From Didymella arachidicola (lineage: Eukaryota > Ascomycota > Dothideomycetes > Pleosporales > Didymellaceae): a stretch of DNA of 64,000 nt. Where the stretch lies: the NCBI GenBank assembly GCA_016630955.3, contig CM049989.1:1240001-1304000 (forward strand), given 5' to 3'. The position numbers and the translations under genes were made by a program. The notes beneath the pieces were generated by a model, which worked only from the letters and a program-made list of their open reading frames with translations, searched no databases and was not told the origin of the DNA. Positions 42,683 to 54,980 of the stretch are shown here, piece by piece (position 1 is the stretch's first letter; each line of letters starts with the position of its first letter).

Positions 42683-44588
42683 TTACAAATGTGCGCTAGC
42701 AACACCGTTGGTGATACCGTTAACACCATTTGACTGAGTCTGAGCAACGAGGTTGGCAACCTCCTCGCCAAGCTGCTCGCCATCCTTGAAGGGGTTGTAC
42801 ATGCTGTCAACAATGTACGCATCGAGCTCCTCATCGGAGTAGTTGCGGAGCTCAACGTTGCGGTCGACACCGTTCTGCTGAGCCGCGCGAATGACACCAC
42901 GAGTGACGACAACAGAGACCTCGCGGATACGGCGGATGTCGGGGTACAGCCAGCCGTCTGCAACCTCCTGCTTGTTGAGAGATGTGGACAGGGACTCGGC
43001 AGAGGCGTAGATCATGTCCTGGGTGACTGAGGTGGCCTTGGAAAGGATGGCACCGAGACCAATACCGGGAAAAACATACATGTTGTTGCCCTGACCGGGT
43101 GTGAGAAGCTTGCCGTTGTACTCCATGGAGGGGAAAGGCGAGCCGGAAGCAAACAGGCAACGACCCTCAGTGTTGAGGACAGCCTCCTCGAAAGTGCACT
43201 CAGACTTGCTGGAGGGGTTGGACAAGGGGAAGATGACAGGGTGCTTGTTCAGCTTGGCCATCTTCTGGAGGATCTCCTTGTTGAAGGCACCGCCAATGGT
43301 GGATAGACCCATCAGAATAGTGGGCTGGACGTAGTCAATTAGGCGGGCGAGGGATTGATACTGGCGGCCATTGTTGTCGTCGCGGGCAAAGTAGACCTTG
43401 TGCTCGGCGAGCTTGTCACCACGGTCCTGGGTGACGAGACCATTTGAGTCGACGAACCAGAACTTGCGGCGTGCCTCCTCCTCTGTCAAGCCCTCCTTCT
43501 TGAAGAATTCGACAATCTGCTTAGCGACACCGACACCGGCAGAGCCGGCACCAAGGAAAATAGCTTTGTGGTCCTTGACGGGGACACCAGACGCCTTGAC
43601 AGCGTTGATGAATCCTCCAACAATGACAGCACCGGTTCCCTGGACATCGTCATTGAACATGCTGTAGGTGTTCTGGTAGCGCTCGAGAGCGGGGAAGGGG
43701 TTCTTGAAGTCCTCGAACTGAATAACAATGCTGTCACACAGTTAGTTCCAGCCTTTGGTTTTTGGATTGAGTCACTCACTTGGGCCACTTGTCGGTCAAC
43801 GCAGCCATGAGCTCGTCGAGGAATTCCTTCTCCTCCTCGGCGGTGACCTTAGGCACCCTTGAGCCCATGTAAAGAGGATCCTCGCGGAGAGCCTTGTTGT
43901 TTGTACCCAAGTCGATGGTAAGAGGAAGGGTGGCCTCAGGGCGAATACCAGCGCAGGCAGTGTACAGAGATAGTTTGCCAACGGGGATGCCCATGCCATT
44001 CACTCCGAGATCTCCGAGACCCAGAATGCGGGAGCCGTCTGTGAGGACGGTGATCTCGACATCGTGAGGCCAGTTGTCGAGGATGGCGCGGAGGTTGCCA
44101 CGGTCGCTAAAGGAGAGGTACATTCCTTCAGGCTGTGTGTAAATCTCGTGCCATCTTACGCAGGCCTCGCCGACGGTGGGAGTGTAGATGAGGGGAGTCA
44201 ATTCCTGGGGTACTGTCAGCTGCATGCTTCTCCGATTTCGGGGGTTGAGTCGTACCTTGATGTTCTGTGAGAGCAGCCTGTAGAAAAGGTGGACGTTGGT
44301 GGCCTTGAGGTGGACAAGGTACTGGAATTTCTCAATAGGAGTGGACTTCATGGCCAGAAGCCTCAGGCATCGCTGGGCCTGGACGTCGAAGCTCTCGATG
44401 GCAGGAGGGTGAAGACCATATGTGCCAAGGTGCTTGCGAACATCGGGAGAGTTGGACTGGCAGAAGTCACCGCTCCTACAATTTCAATTAGCAACTGCAA
44501 TCATGGGTTGTGCAGTTATGGTAGCATACGTTGTGGTCAACTGCCTGGTGGCCGTGGGCCTCTGTGTGGGTGAGTCTGATCGAGCCAT
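42683..44588 (-). CDS. Malic enzyme
   Basis: Exons in transcript order are 44588-44530, 44475-44256, 44204-43780 and 43730-42683. Introns are 54, 51 and 49 bases, all GT..AG. The product has 583 residues. It decarboxylates L-malate to pyruvate with reduction of NAD(P). Visible motifs are TPLIYTPTVGEAC with the catalytic Tyr, VLTDGSRILGLGDLG, the Lys region GIPVGKLSLYTACAG, the metal-binding FNDDVQGTG, and the dinucleotide fold FLGAGSAGVGVA. The N-terminus (MARSDSPTQRPTATRQL) is short, with Arg, Ser and Thr and no acidic run, so mitochondrial import is possible. The protein ends in Ala-His-Leu, which fits the loose PTS1 consensus. The 51-base intron has no stop and keeps frame. Cofactor choice cannot be settled by eye. 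Confidence 0.93.
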
Positions 44589-46665
44589 TTCTGAAGCTAC
44601 TGAGGCCAAACACCGAATTTGAGTGAGTCTGGGGAAGCGGAATGCAGTTTGGGCGCCTCGCGAGGGAAGGGCGCCTTTTAACAGCGAAGTCACACGCACG
44701 GTATGCATTGACGTCCGGAGCTGACAGGATTCTACGACCGCGGCATATAAAAAGAGAAAGAGGAAGACGGTCCGCCTGGGAACGGTGTTTGAGAGTGGCA
44801 GCAACGACCTATCGGATGAGCTCAATTCCTGTCATCGAGGAGAGCCGGCCACCTTCATCATACCGCCTGGGACTTTTTGTGAGCACAGGCCAGGGGCCAG
44901 GGCGCGGGCGCCCGCTGTTCGCGAGTCATGGCTTCTGCGGACTGCTTAGGGCCTTGATACATCGGGCAGATTCGGAGGTCCGTAGCTGAGTACAGCGCAG
45001 AATAGCCTTCCGCGGTGGTAGAGTCCACAATTCCATGGCTTCTCGCCCCTGTGAATGACACATGAAGCTGTCCCGTTGGTGCTTGCCATCGAGACGGGGA
45101 CCGCAAACCCCTGGCGGCGGATAGACTAACTGCGAACCGCCCATTCACAGGGCTGCCGAAGGAATCCATCAGGCATCAAGAGGCATTTTCTGTCTAGTCC
45201 AAGCGCTCCGGCGGCGTGAACATACGATGCGGATCATATTGCTGTCTTGGTGTCACGGAAGTTGTCTCGGGGTACTCAGCGAGCTCCCAAGAATGCTTTT
45301 TGGTACGCAAGCACGGTCAAGCCACGGGCAGGCCCCCAAGACCACAAGTTTCCAGAAGGACTCACTGACCAATCTGAACCATGATTACTACTCAGCGAGT
45401 ACGGTGTCCACGATGCGTCGCGAGCACGAGACGCGCATGCGTTATTGCGTGAAGTTTCTGGACAGTGGACCAACCCTTGCGGCACCCGCTAGATACCGAT
45501 GATCCGAAAGCACAGCCTGATAACCCTGTGCTGTGCGACAAGAATGGGGAATGCATTTGTAACACGTTGGGAAGGGGGTCAGCGGCAGCGTGTTCCCGTC
45601 CGCAAACTCCGAGACAACTCGACGCGCGTTTTCTCATGCTCCCGTCGTCATCCCGCTCAGAAGCACAGAGCCTCCATGAGTGTCGTTTGTAGATGCATCG
45701 GAAAGCAGACGAGGCTAAAAATTTCCTGGAGAGCGGTAGGGCTCCCGCTCCGACATTTCATGGGTCGCTGATCTCCCTAAGCTGCTATAGGCGTGTGGGG
45801 TGGTCTAGCTGCACCCACCTGGCAGCGAGAAAATAAGTCGGAGGCGATCAAACGTCGGTGCAACCCAACTGCTGAACGGCTGCTGAAGGACAAGAGCACA
45901 CGAGCAACTGTACAACCAGGCAGAAGCCCTCGCGATGCTTACCGCAGCCTTGCGAGTAAACACAATTGACGATCGAGCCTGGGGGTAGAGATACAGTTCG
46001 TGCTCGCCCCCAGATTCTCAAGACCCTTCTGCGAGGCGGGAAACTCAAGTGGAGCAGAGACTGAGATTGGGTCCGATCACGGCAGTTGAAGAGCAGCTCT
46101 TTTCAGCAGCAGCCCAAGTCGGAGTTGGACGAGGCTAGAATATTGGAGGAAGGTCACTAGAAGCCTACGGAATACACTCGTCACTGTCATCAATGCAGCG
46201 AGCGGAGCAGGCCGCAATCCTTGAATATGGCGAAATCCTCGAATATGGCGCAATGCCTTACACGCCCCGAAGCGCAGCGACGTCTCATCAAGGCGCGAAG
46301 ATCACACCTCTGTCGATCAGAACTGCTGCGAACTGCTGTCAAGTGTCACGAAGCTGTGACAGTTTCAAGGTTTGTTGACTTGCTTGGCCTGGGGAAGCGC
46401 GGCTGGGCATGGAGACCGCCGTGGAGAGGCGCTTCACCTCTAGAGGTTTGGCGGTTTTCCAGCTTGTCCAGATTCCAGCTCTGTTCTTGGCGCACCGCCA
46501 CAGCAGCAGCCACGAATGACGTCCAGGGTAACTCTTAACTCGCTTAAGCACGAGCTGGGAGCGTCATCATTATGAGCGCGCCTACGCGTTTGGCAGCTGC
46601 CTTGCTGTAGTGCCATTGAGACTGCTGAGCAGCTCTCACCCCTTCACACCACCGAATCCCCCAAA
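44589..46665. other. 2.1 kb intergenic region between divergent genes
   Basis: This lies between the malic enzyme (minus) and the HAM1-like gene (plus). An 18-base imperfect tandem duplication is at 46216-46251. ORFs are short and unconvincing. No RNA gene was recognised. Confidence 0.45.
46216..46251. repeat. Two-copy 18-base tandem repeat
   Basis: The two units, beginning AATCCTTGAATATGGCG and AATCCTCGAATATGGCG, differ at two of 18 positions. Confidence 0.7.
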
Positions 46666-48990
46666 ATGTCGTCGTGCTTTGGCCTCCGTAAACGCAGCGA
46701 TGACCAGCAGCCGCTGCTGCCCCAGTACCGCGATGATACGGTCCTTCAGGTGCGCGTGCCGCATGCCATGCCGTGAACAGCTTCTAACAGGCGAATAGAG
46801 GGAGCTCCACCAGAAATTGCACTCGTACCAAATGATCCGGGCTCTTGGGAAAGGCTTTATGCCATCCAACGAGCAGCTGATCATCAACCTTCGAACTCTC
46901 CTCGCCGCCGACATCCTCAACCCTGACAACCCAGAGCTCAGCGACTCTGGGCGTCTGCTGGTCAAGTTCATAAAGCAATGGCTCCACCAGTTCATCGAGC
47001 TACTGCAGAACAAGAACAGCGCAGACCAGATTCAGGACTTCTTGTGGTATTTGTCCAAAGCTCGCGTCGAAGTCGATGTCGCAGACATTGCACGCAGTGC
47101 TACTCGATCCAAAGCTAAGGCTGATACTTTTGCTGGTAGGTTCGGATGACTCTTCAGCAAAGTTCAAAATGCTAATCCATGGCAGCTTACCAAAGCCTCC
47201 AAACCGTCGGCTCCCTCCTCCTCACAAACTCGGACTTCCGCGTCTTCTTGTCAGACCTCAACACCGTTGGCCGAGAGGTGTTCAAGGACACGGCTTTCAC
47301 CATCTCAGATGTTGCGAAGGAGGTTGGTAAGAAGGTCGAGCCTTCTGAAACCGAGCAAAAGGCATTGAAGGAGCCTGGCACTGAGGCAGGCAATGGCAAG
47401 GCCGTGTCTTCCGAGGACTTGGGCGGAGAAGTTCAAGAGGTCGCAAAGGCTGTTGGTTCAGGCACAGTTGAGGTGGCTCAAACAGCTGGCAATAGCATCG
47501 CCGAGCATCTCCAAGGTCCAGAAGGCGACACCCTCCTGTACCGGCTGAAGAAGACCGTCACGAACCTGCGACAAAAGCGCGATTATTCCGACTCAGTATC
47601 AACGCTGTCATTGTTACTCCAGAGGTATGCAAAGACATACTCTCGCATGGCTGAGGAAGCTGTGGGCACTGTCCAGAACGATGTCGACACCAACCGCGAG
47701 ATGGACAAGGCTGTGAAGAACTTTTGGCTACTCATGAGCTCGTTCGGAGACAAGGATGCTTGGAAAGAGCTCGAGACCCGCTTTCACAAGCTCCTGGAGC
47801 ACTCGAAGAGAGATCCGGCATTCGAGGATCTGCTTATGGATATTGGCAACTCGCTTCAGAAGCTGTTGACAGACCCAGACTTCTTCGACCATGTGGAGGA
47901 GAAGTTTCAAGAGCTCCGCAAAAAGTCAAGCGGTGTCGGAAACGACTCTTCATTGCGCAAGGACGTCGATGCTTTCTTCGAGCAGGCTCAGGTTACATTC
48001 GCATCAGTAGCGCGCGACGAGGACGTCTCGAAGCTCATTCAGTCAACGTTCAGGATCTGGAACATTCTATCGCCCCGGCACAGCTACACCAACACCGAGC
48101 TGATCCAGGATGCTATCAACGTCTTTGTACCTTTGGTGATCTCAGCAATCCAGTATGTTCCTATCCCACGTCTCGAGGTGTCAACTCCGGAAGTTGATCT
48201 TCTGCTGGAGAACCTCATTATCGAGCCAGGAAAGACTATCAATCACACCTCGTTCCTGCCATTCCGCTTCAAGGTTGAGACCTACAACGACTTCGAACTG
48301 CGCAAGGCTCGCTTCCGCGTTGCCTCGAAGGCAACATCGAAATTCACTATCAAGATCGATGGCCTGTCGTTCCGCGCTGACGAGATTGGCTTTTTGCTTC
48401 GAGCCCACTCTGGCCTTCTCCGTCTGGCTGATGAGGGGATTGCCTCATTCCAGATGGATGAGCGTGGCCTCGATATTCATCTCGATGTGGAGGTAGGCAA
48501 GGAGAGGCAGGAGCAAATTCTCACTCTGCGCGCTGTCCGTGTCAACATCCACAAGTTGAGCTACACATTGCGCAAGTCGAAGTTCAGCTTCTTCGGCTGG
48601 CTCATGAGGCCTCTGCTGCGCCCAATCATCCGCAAGGTCATGGAGATGCAGCTTGCAAAGGGTATCGCCGATGCTATCCACTCTGCCAACCGCGAGCTTC
48701 TGTTCGCGCGCGAGAGACTGAGGGCTACACGTATCTCTGACCCCAACGATCTGAGGACGTTCTTCAAGGCTGTCCTCACTCGATTGACACCCGAGGACGA
48801 CCCCGATCTGTACACCCGGGTTGGTGTTGCGGCACCTGGCAAGGGCGTATTTGCTGGCAAGTATGCACCTGGTAGTGTCGTCAAGCTCTGGGAAGAGGAA
48901 GGCCGCCGCGCGGCTGAGAGAATCGACGATTGGGATGAGGGCGGCTGGAGGAATGATGTCTTTGACATGCACACGCAGATGCTTTCTTGA
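46666..48990 (+). CDS. HAM1-like (DUF4449-type) fungal protein, possible lipid binder
   Basis: Exons are 46666-46749, 46799-47135 and 47186-48990, with introns of 49 (gtgcgc..aatag) and 50 bases (gtaggt..ggcag). The product has 741 residues. The start MSSCFGLRKR has a Cys near the N-terminus followed by basic residues. The N-terminal half is helical (RALGKGFMPSNEQLIINLRTLLAADIL.., DFLWYLSKARVEVDVADI). The C-terminal half is beta-rich (VPLVISAIQYVPIPRLEV.., ARFRVASKATSKFTIKIDGLSF) and recalls the lipid-binding folds of BPI/SMP-like proteins. I recognise the overall sequence as the conserved fungal HAM1-like family. Its molecular role is not established, so lipid transfer at membranes is inference. 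Confidence 0.8.
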
Positions 48991-51160
48991 GCCTAGACGC
49001 TCACCATTGGCTTTCTTTGCGACAACAGTAGGGTCGGAGTTCTGTGGTGCGAAAACATCGGGTCTGCTTTTGTCGCGCCGCGCCCCATACCTGAGATTGT
49101 AGTGTATCCAGCAAGCTTGTATGTACCTAATGTTTATGATTTACGAAGCCATCGTTGCACCTTGGAGCTCCTTGCATCGTATATAATTGTCGTGTTGACC
49201 ATAATTCCTAGACGCTCGCTTCTGGAAGAAGTGGCAGGCACCTATGACATTCGAAAACCTCTTCAGTGTATTGGGCATGGTGCATGAAGCTTGAAGATGG
49301 ACGACTGTAGGGCACATGATCTTTTTACGTTTCTGAGATCTCTCTACCGTGAAGCTAGGAGGTCCGCAGATCTTCCATTTGCCTCGACATGTTGAGAGGT
49401 ATGACCATGGAGTTGGCGCATTTTCCCCTCGTACGACAAACCTTTCTTTATCAGCATGCTATGGGGTTCTATTCTCGTGGTGAGTTTCAAGACCATGCGA
49501 TCACATTCATCATGCTCGTTTTCCTGTCTTCAGAATTTGAAATCAGCTCAGATCCCGGCAGTTCTGGCTTCACGCAGCTGATTCCAAGGTACCAGAACAA
49601 GGAACTCATAACTATATGGGCACATGCTTCATGGGACTATGTCGGTGTCCGATGGGGCACAGCCGACTCCATTTTAGCGTTCAGCTCCATTTCCAGTCTG
49701 GAAAATATTGCTAGTAGGCCTGCTTATTTTGAGGTTCTTTTTTTTTTCATCATCTCCATGTTTGACAATACATAGGATCTGAAAAAGGAAGGCTGCAGAC
49801 ACCATGTCTTCTCCAGGGGCTCTATTGTCTGAAAAAGGTCAGTTTTACGATGCTATGTAAGCTCCTAGCTACTGCAGACTTGACATCTTCTCGTCTGATA
49901 TGAAACCTTCTTGAAGTCATAAAAGTTACCCCAAATACCTACCATGACCGCTTTGACTTCGTTCGTGCTCCAATCTTTCGTTTCATGAGTTAGGAAGCGG
50001 AGTCCTGCTCATGTGTGGAAATCAAGAGATACGGACGACATGGCTATTGTTTTCCTGTATTGTGAATTGGTATCTGCGTAAAATAGGTCGATTTCAATCA
50101 TGTGTGTCGAGTCCACTTCGACCGCAGTACTGCATAGAGCTCCTGCTTTTCCGAAGCGGCTGACCACGACTCTGATGCATCAATGGCACAAAAAGCCTCA
50201 CCTTGGAAGAGATCATGTCGTTGGATTCTAGACATTGTGTATCCTGCTACGTACACCAAAAGTCATCATCTCCATTCCTCGTTAGACTTTCTAGCATCTA
50301 CTGCGAGTCTCCATCAACCTCCCCTGCGGAGGAACTAATTCCCAACCACACTGTATCCCACCCAACCCGCTCGATATCCCAAAACCCACCCTCGCGTCCG
50401 AGATGACTAGATCCGCTGTCTCTGTCCTTCCAAAACCCTGAACCAACAACGTGCATGTTCCTCACATCAATTCCACCTACTGAGAACGCATGGCTCTTGT
50501 GTACTGTTCACCTCCCATCCATCAAAGCCGTTGACTCTACCCTCTGCCATGGTCTCTTTGCGCTCCTTGATATCACCACACTTTGCCCCTCTCAAAAATC
50601 CGCGCCACAGACACATATTCTGTACATCGAAAACATCGTCTGTTCCTGATATCGCACCTGCAATCCACAAAAAGTATGTTCCATGCTTTTCAAAAAGGGT
50701 ACGGCAATAAATGTGTTCCTATGCATCCTCCTCTCTCCGCACTTTTTTGCCTCCGAAAAGTCAAAAGAGACGGTGGAAGAGTTTCATGGCCGGGTCTGCT
50801 GGTGGTGGTGTTTGGGGTATGGGGTCAATGCATGTGTTTCCCTGGCCGAACACGAAAAGAAGTACGGTGCTTATGATGTCCGTGCTGTGGTCTGCGAATT
50901 AAAGTCCCTATCGACTACATGCGATTGATGGGTTTTTAGATACGTTGCTCTAGCATGATCGTTCCGCTCAAGACCAAAACCACTACACCAGCTCTCCACA
51001 ATCTCTCGCGCTCATATCAAAACCAACACGTAGGAATAGATTGAAAAAGTAATAAAGATAAACTTCCAAACGCCGCCAACATGTCACCAAACCCGCCAAA
51101 ACAACACAGCACCCAAACGCCCCTCACCAAGACCAACCAACCAGCCAAGCAGCACTCGGC
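48991..51160. other. 2.2 kb convergent intergenic region, no gene supported
   Basis: The flanking genes converge here, so this length is more than 3' UTRs need. The longest frame (49389-49775, 128 codons on plus) has an unremarkable composition and ends in a T-rich tract. There are pyrimidine-rich stretches around 50260-50600. It may hold a non-coding RNA or a decayed gene, but I cannot support either. Confidence 0.45.
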
Positions 51161-53247
51161 TCACTTCAGCACACTATCCCCCATCTTCCGCCTATCCTTC
51201 TTCAACGGACTAAACGTAAACGCCTCCTCATTCATCATGCCAAACCCGCCGCTAATCGGCCTCCCCTTGCCCAACGCCGCCTTGCCCAGCGCCCTCGCAG
51301 CAAAAAGCCCTTTTCCGCTGGCAAGCCCAACGGCCTTGGGCTGCGTGCTCTCGTCGGCGTCGTCCTCATCGAAGAGGGTGCTTGATTTCGCGGCGCCGAG
51401 TTTGCGCTTCTTCTTCTTCTCTGGGGCATCTTCGGCGGTGAAGTTGGCGAACTGGAGGATGGACTTGCGGGGCACGGATTTGGTTGATTTTTTGGGTTTC
51501 AAGCCGTGGGCTGGGGGCTTGTCTGCGTCCTTGAGGGGGAGTTTTGTGGGTGCGGCGGAGGCTTCTTTTTCGTCGTCGTCTTCGGAGACGGCGGCTAGCA
51601 CGGAGGAGAGTGCTGTCTTCTTGCGCGGCTTGGGGTTCGCTTTTGTGCCTGCGGTGGGCGCGAGGGGTTTGTTGGGTTTGAGTTTGGGCGCTTTGATGGG
51701 AGCGGAGTTCTCGTCTTCTTCTTCTTCTTCTTCTTCTTCGTCTTCCTCGACGATTGGGCTGCCGGCGATCACGGTTGTGCGGTTGAGGAAGGGTGTTAAC
51801 GAGAAGGTGGATGTGTCGCCCATGGCAGATACGGAGGTTCCGCGCTTGAAGCGCTTTGCTGGGGCGTCACCAGGCGTCCCGAGGTTTGTCTCAGGCTCGA
51901 CAGAGGCGGCAGTACGCTTCCGGATGTTCTTAACAGCATTCGAGGCAGAGGCATTCTTGTTGGGCGGTGCGGTTTGAGCGCGCTCAACACGCTCGAGCTG
52001 AGCTTCTTTCTCCTTCAGCTTTTCCTTTGTTGATCGGAGCTTCTCGCGGAAGGCGTTGAGTTTTTCATCGAGGACAGTGTTGCGACCCTGCAGTTCGGCG
52101 AGAGTTTTGGTGTATTCCTTCTCTCGCTTCTTCCGCTCGCGCTTCTCTTCTTCTAGCTTTTCCTGTGCATCGCTGGCCTGGTCCGTCTCTTCAGTATTCT
52201 TCTTGACTGCCTTCTCTGCTTTGATGCGCAATGCCTTCTCTTGCTCGAGCTCCTGTCGAAGCTCCTCAAGCGCAGCATCTGCCGCCTCGTCACGCTTGCT
52301 AGCTTTGGTGTCCTTCTTTGCAAGCTTCTCGAGTTTGGCCTCTAGCTTCTCGGTGGCTCTCTGTTGAGATTCAAGATTTGCTTGTACCTTCTCGACGGCT
52401 TTCTCGGCTTTTGCAACGGCCGCTTCCGCCTTGATGCGGTCTCTCTTCTCCGAGGCAAGCTCCTTGCGGACTTCCTCCAGCTCAGCGCGCAATTCTTCGT
52501 CCTGTTCCATCTTCTTCCCTTGCTTCGATATGGTACGGGCAGACGTTCGCTTCTCGTTCTCGAGCTCGACTTGGATCGTGGTGAGTTGGCGCTGTAGCGC
52601 TAGCTTCTCGGAAAGGAGGCCCTCGTTGGATTCGACCTGGGCGCGCAGGTGCTCGACTTCAGGACGGAGGGACGAGATCTCACGAGACAGGGCGAGCTTC
52701 TCGGACAGGATCTTGTTGGAATCGGAGGTCACGTTTTCCATAGCCTTCAATTCGGCCTGTGCGATGTCAGCAGAAACTAGGCATGCTGGGCATGGGTAGG
52801 CCGACGTTGAGATTCGCGATTTCCCTTGACTGCGTGCGGATCTGGTTCTGTGCCACTTCGCTCTCGGCTTTCTGTTCGTCGAGATTCAGGAGTGCATCGT
52901 CCAGCGCATTCTCTAGTTCGTCGGAGCGGGCTTGTTCCTCCTCGAGCTGCTCGTGGAGGTCGCTGTTGTCGTTCTCGAGAAGGGACTGGCTGACTCGCAG
53001 CTTCCGGATTTCCTCGTCCCTTGCGACGTCTTCGACGGAGTGTTTGCTTTGTGCGAGGCTCAGTTCAAGGCTTGCGCTGCGGAGGGATTGTTGGAGCTGC
53101 GAGGTGTGAAAGTCAGTGTTTGTGTACAGCGGCGCAACAACAAGCGCTGTGCTGCGCAGAGGGTGCCGCTAGGCTCCACCGGACGTGCGCACTCACGTCT
53201 TTGATCTCATAGGTATAGTCTATGTCTGCATCCCCGGCGGCGGCCAT
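51161..53247 (-). CDS. Long coiled-coil protein with disordered basic tail
   Basis: Exons in transcript order are 53247-53197, 53096-52806 and 52756-51161. The product has 645 residues. Intron 1 (100 bases) is GTGAGT..CGCAG. Intron 2 (49 bases) has a weak donor, GTCGGC, but is needed because the frame otherwise stops; it joins REIANLN to AELKAMENV. Residues about 15-380 are nearly continuous heptads rich in Glu, Lys, Leu and Ala. The rest is Lys/Pro/Ser-rich with a Glu run from a GAA tract (51714-51739) and a C-terminal motif FTFSPLKKDRR. Candidate roles are spindle pole, kinetochore or cytoskeleton scaffold, but I do not recognise an orthologue. It is divergent from OST3/6. Confidence 0.75.
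51714..51739. repeat. CTT/GAA triplet run encoding polyglutamate
   Basis: This is a perfect or near-perfect trinucleotide run inside the coiled-coil gene, which reads as Glu codons on the minus strand. Confidence 0.85.
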
Positions 53248-53643
53248 GGCGGTAGTACTGCGGAAAGATGCGCGAATGCTGTAGGTTTGGTGCGGTGTGC
53301 TGGAGGGGCGACGCGCTCGAGATGGTAAACAAAACACTGGCTAATGGCTGCGGGTGCGCGGTGGTATGGAACACCGACAATGAGTTCATTCGTTATTTTC
53401 TGCATTTATTCAGAACCCCGTATAATCAGGCCTATTGCTACAGCCTGCATTGATTGCATCTGGAATCCAGCGTTCGCATGTCTTGCACGGAGCAGAGGCG
53501 TTGCCCGTGAAGTGACCTCACACCCCTGCAGTGCTAGCGGTCGGCATTGCGTAGGCTCCGTGAAGCCACGTTAAGCATCGTCGACCACAGCAGCAGCTCT
53601 CCTCCAAGCCCCGCCCGCCACCACCACATCCACTACCGACGCA
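53248..53643. promoter_or_regulatory. Shared promoter, coiled-coil gene / OST3/6
   Basis: This is 396 bases between divergent start codons. No clear core promoter motif was found. Confidence 0.5.
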
Positions 53644-54737
53644 ATGCGGTGGTTCCAGGTTCTCACAGCGTCGCTGCTGCCCTTCACAGCTCTTGCTGCC
53701 AAGAAGACTGGCGACAAGTTCACCGACGCCCGCGCCAAATCGCTGGAGATTGGCCGCCCGCTCAAGCTCGACGATGGCGGCTACACGTCGCTGACCAAGG
53801 GCCAGAGGGACTTTTCCGTCGCCGTGCTGCTGACTGCGCTGGAGACGAGGTTTGGATGCGTTCTTTGCAGAGAGTTCCAGCCGGAATGGGATCTGCTGGG
53901 CAAGAGCTGGACCAAGGGCGACAAGGATGGAAAGACGAGGACGCTCTTTGGCACGCTGGACTTTGTAGACGGAAAGAACACGTTCCAGTCGGTATGAGAG
54001 CGCCTCGAGCACTGCGCCTCGACTCCAGTTGCTAACAGAGCACAGCTCCAACTGCAGACGGCGCCCGTCCTCCTCTTCTTCCCGCCCACCGTTGGCCCCA
54101 ACGCGAAGCCTGACGCGCAGCCCGTCCGCTACGACTTCACATCTGGGTAAGCGAAGACCACGACTGCCATCTGACTCAGACACTGACATTCCTCAGTCCT
54201 CAATCCGCCGAGCAGATCCACGCCTGGGTCTCCCGCATGCTCCCGGCCGACGTGCCCAAGCCCAAGATCTCGCGCCCCATCAATTGGGTCAAGATCATCT
54301 CCGTAACCACCGCGGTCCTCGGAGGAATCACCCTCGTCGCCGTCGCCTCGCCCTACATCCTGCCGCTCCTGCAGAACCGCAACCTGTGGGCCGCCTTCTC
54401 CCTCATCACCGTCCTCCTCTTCACTTCCGGCCACATGTTCAACCACATCCGCAAGACACCTTATGTTCAGGGCGACGGCAAGGGCGGCATCAGCTACTTT
54501 GCCGGTGGGTTCAGCAACCAGTTCGGTCTCGAGTCGCAGATCATTGCTGCCATCTACGGTGTTCTGGCATTCGCGACCATCTCGCTGGCGCTCAAGGTGC
54601 CCAGGATTGCGGATTCGAGGGCTCAGCAGTTTGCTGTGTTCTTGTGGAGCGGCGTCCTGCTGTGCATGTACAGCTTCCTGCTCAGCGTCTTCAGGCAAAA
54701 GAATGGCGGGTACCAGTTCTGGCTGCCTCCTTTCTAG
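53644..54737 (+). CDS. OST3: Oligosaccharyltransferase subunit OST3/OST6
   Basis: Exons are 53644-53991, 54046-54146 and 54197-54737, with introns of 54 and 50 bases. The product has 329 residues. A signal peptide (MRWFQVLTASLLPFTALA) is followed by a lumenal thioredoxin-like domain with the redox motif CVLC (Cys72 and Cys75), then four membrane spans (KIISVTTAVLGGITLVAVAS.., LWAAFSLITVLLFTSGHM.., IIAAIYGVLAFATISLAL, FAVFLWSGVLLCMYSFLL). This is the subunit that forms mixed disulfides with nascent proteins so that more sites are N-glycosylated in the ER. Fungi outside yeasts usually have one such gene, so OST3 versus OST6 is not a meaningful split here. It is tail-to-tail with DPH5. Confidence 0.93.
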
Positions 54738-54980
54738 TCGACTGGCGTGGTTTGACGACAATGTAGTAGAGACAAGGCAGTTTACAGTTGAGGGGAAGTG
54801 CATCGCCAGCGTCACGCTAGTTGCAAGACGCGGGATAGCATCTAAGGAAGCAGAATCAAAAGGCGTTCCAGAGGGCAATGGAAACACGGCGGAGGGTCGC
54901 CCAACATGTTGCCGTATATCATCAATTCATACTTTTCCACATGTTACCAGCAACCTCACCTCCATCGCTCCACGGTGACT

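Noticed and set aside
45227..45771. Short ORFs in the 2.1 kb gap left of the HAM1-like gene
   Set aside because: They have no conserved motif and are mutually overlapping; they are treated as noise.
49389..49775. 128-codon plus-strand ORF in the 2.2 kb gap
   Set aside because: There is no domain, no splice context and a T-rich end. It is kept only as part of the note on the gap.
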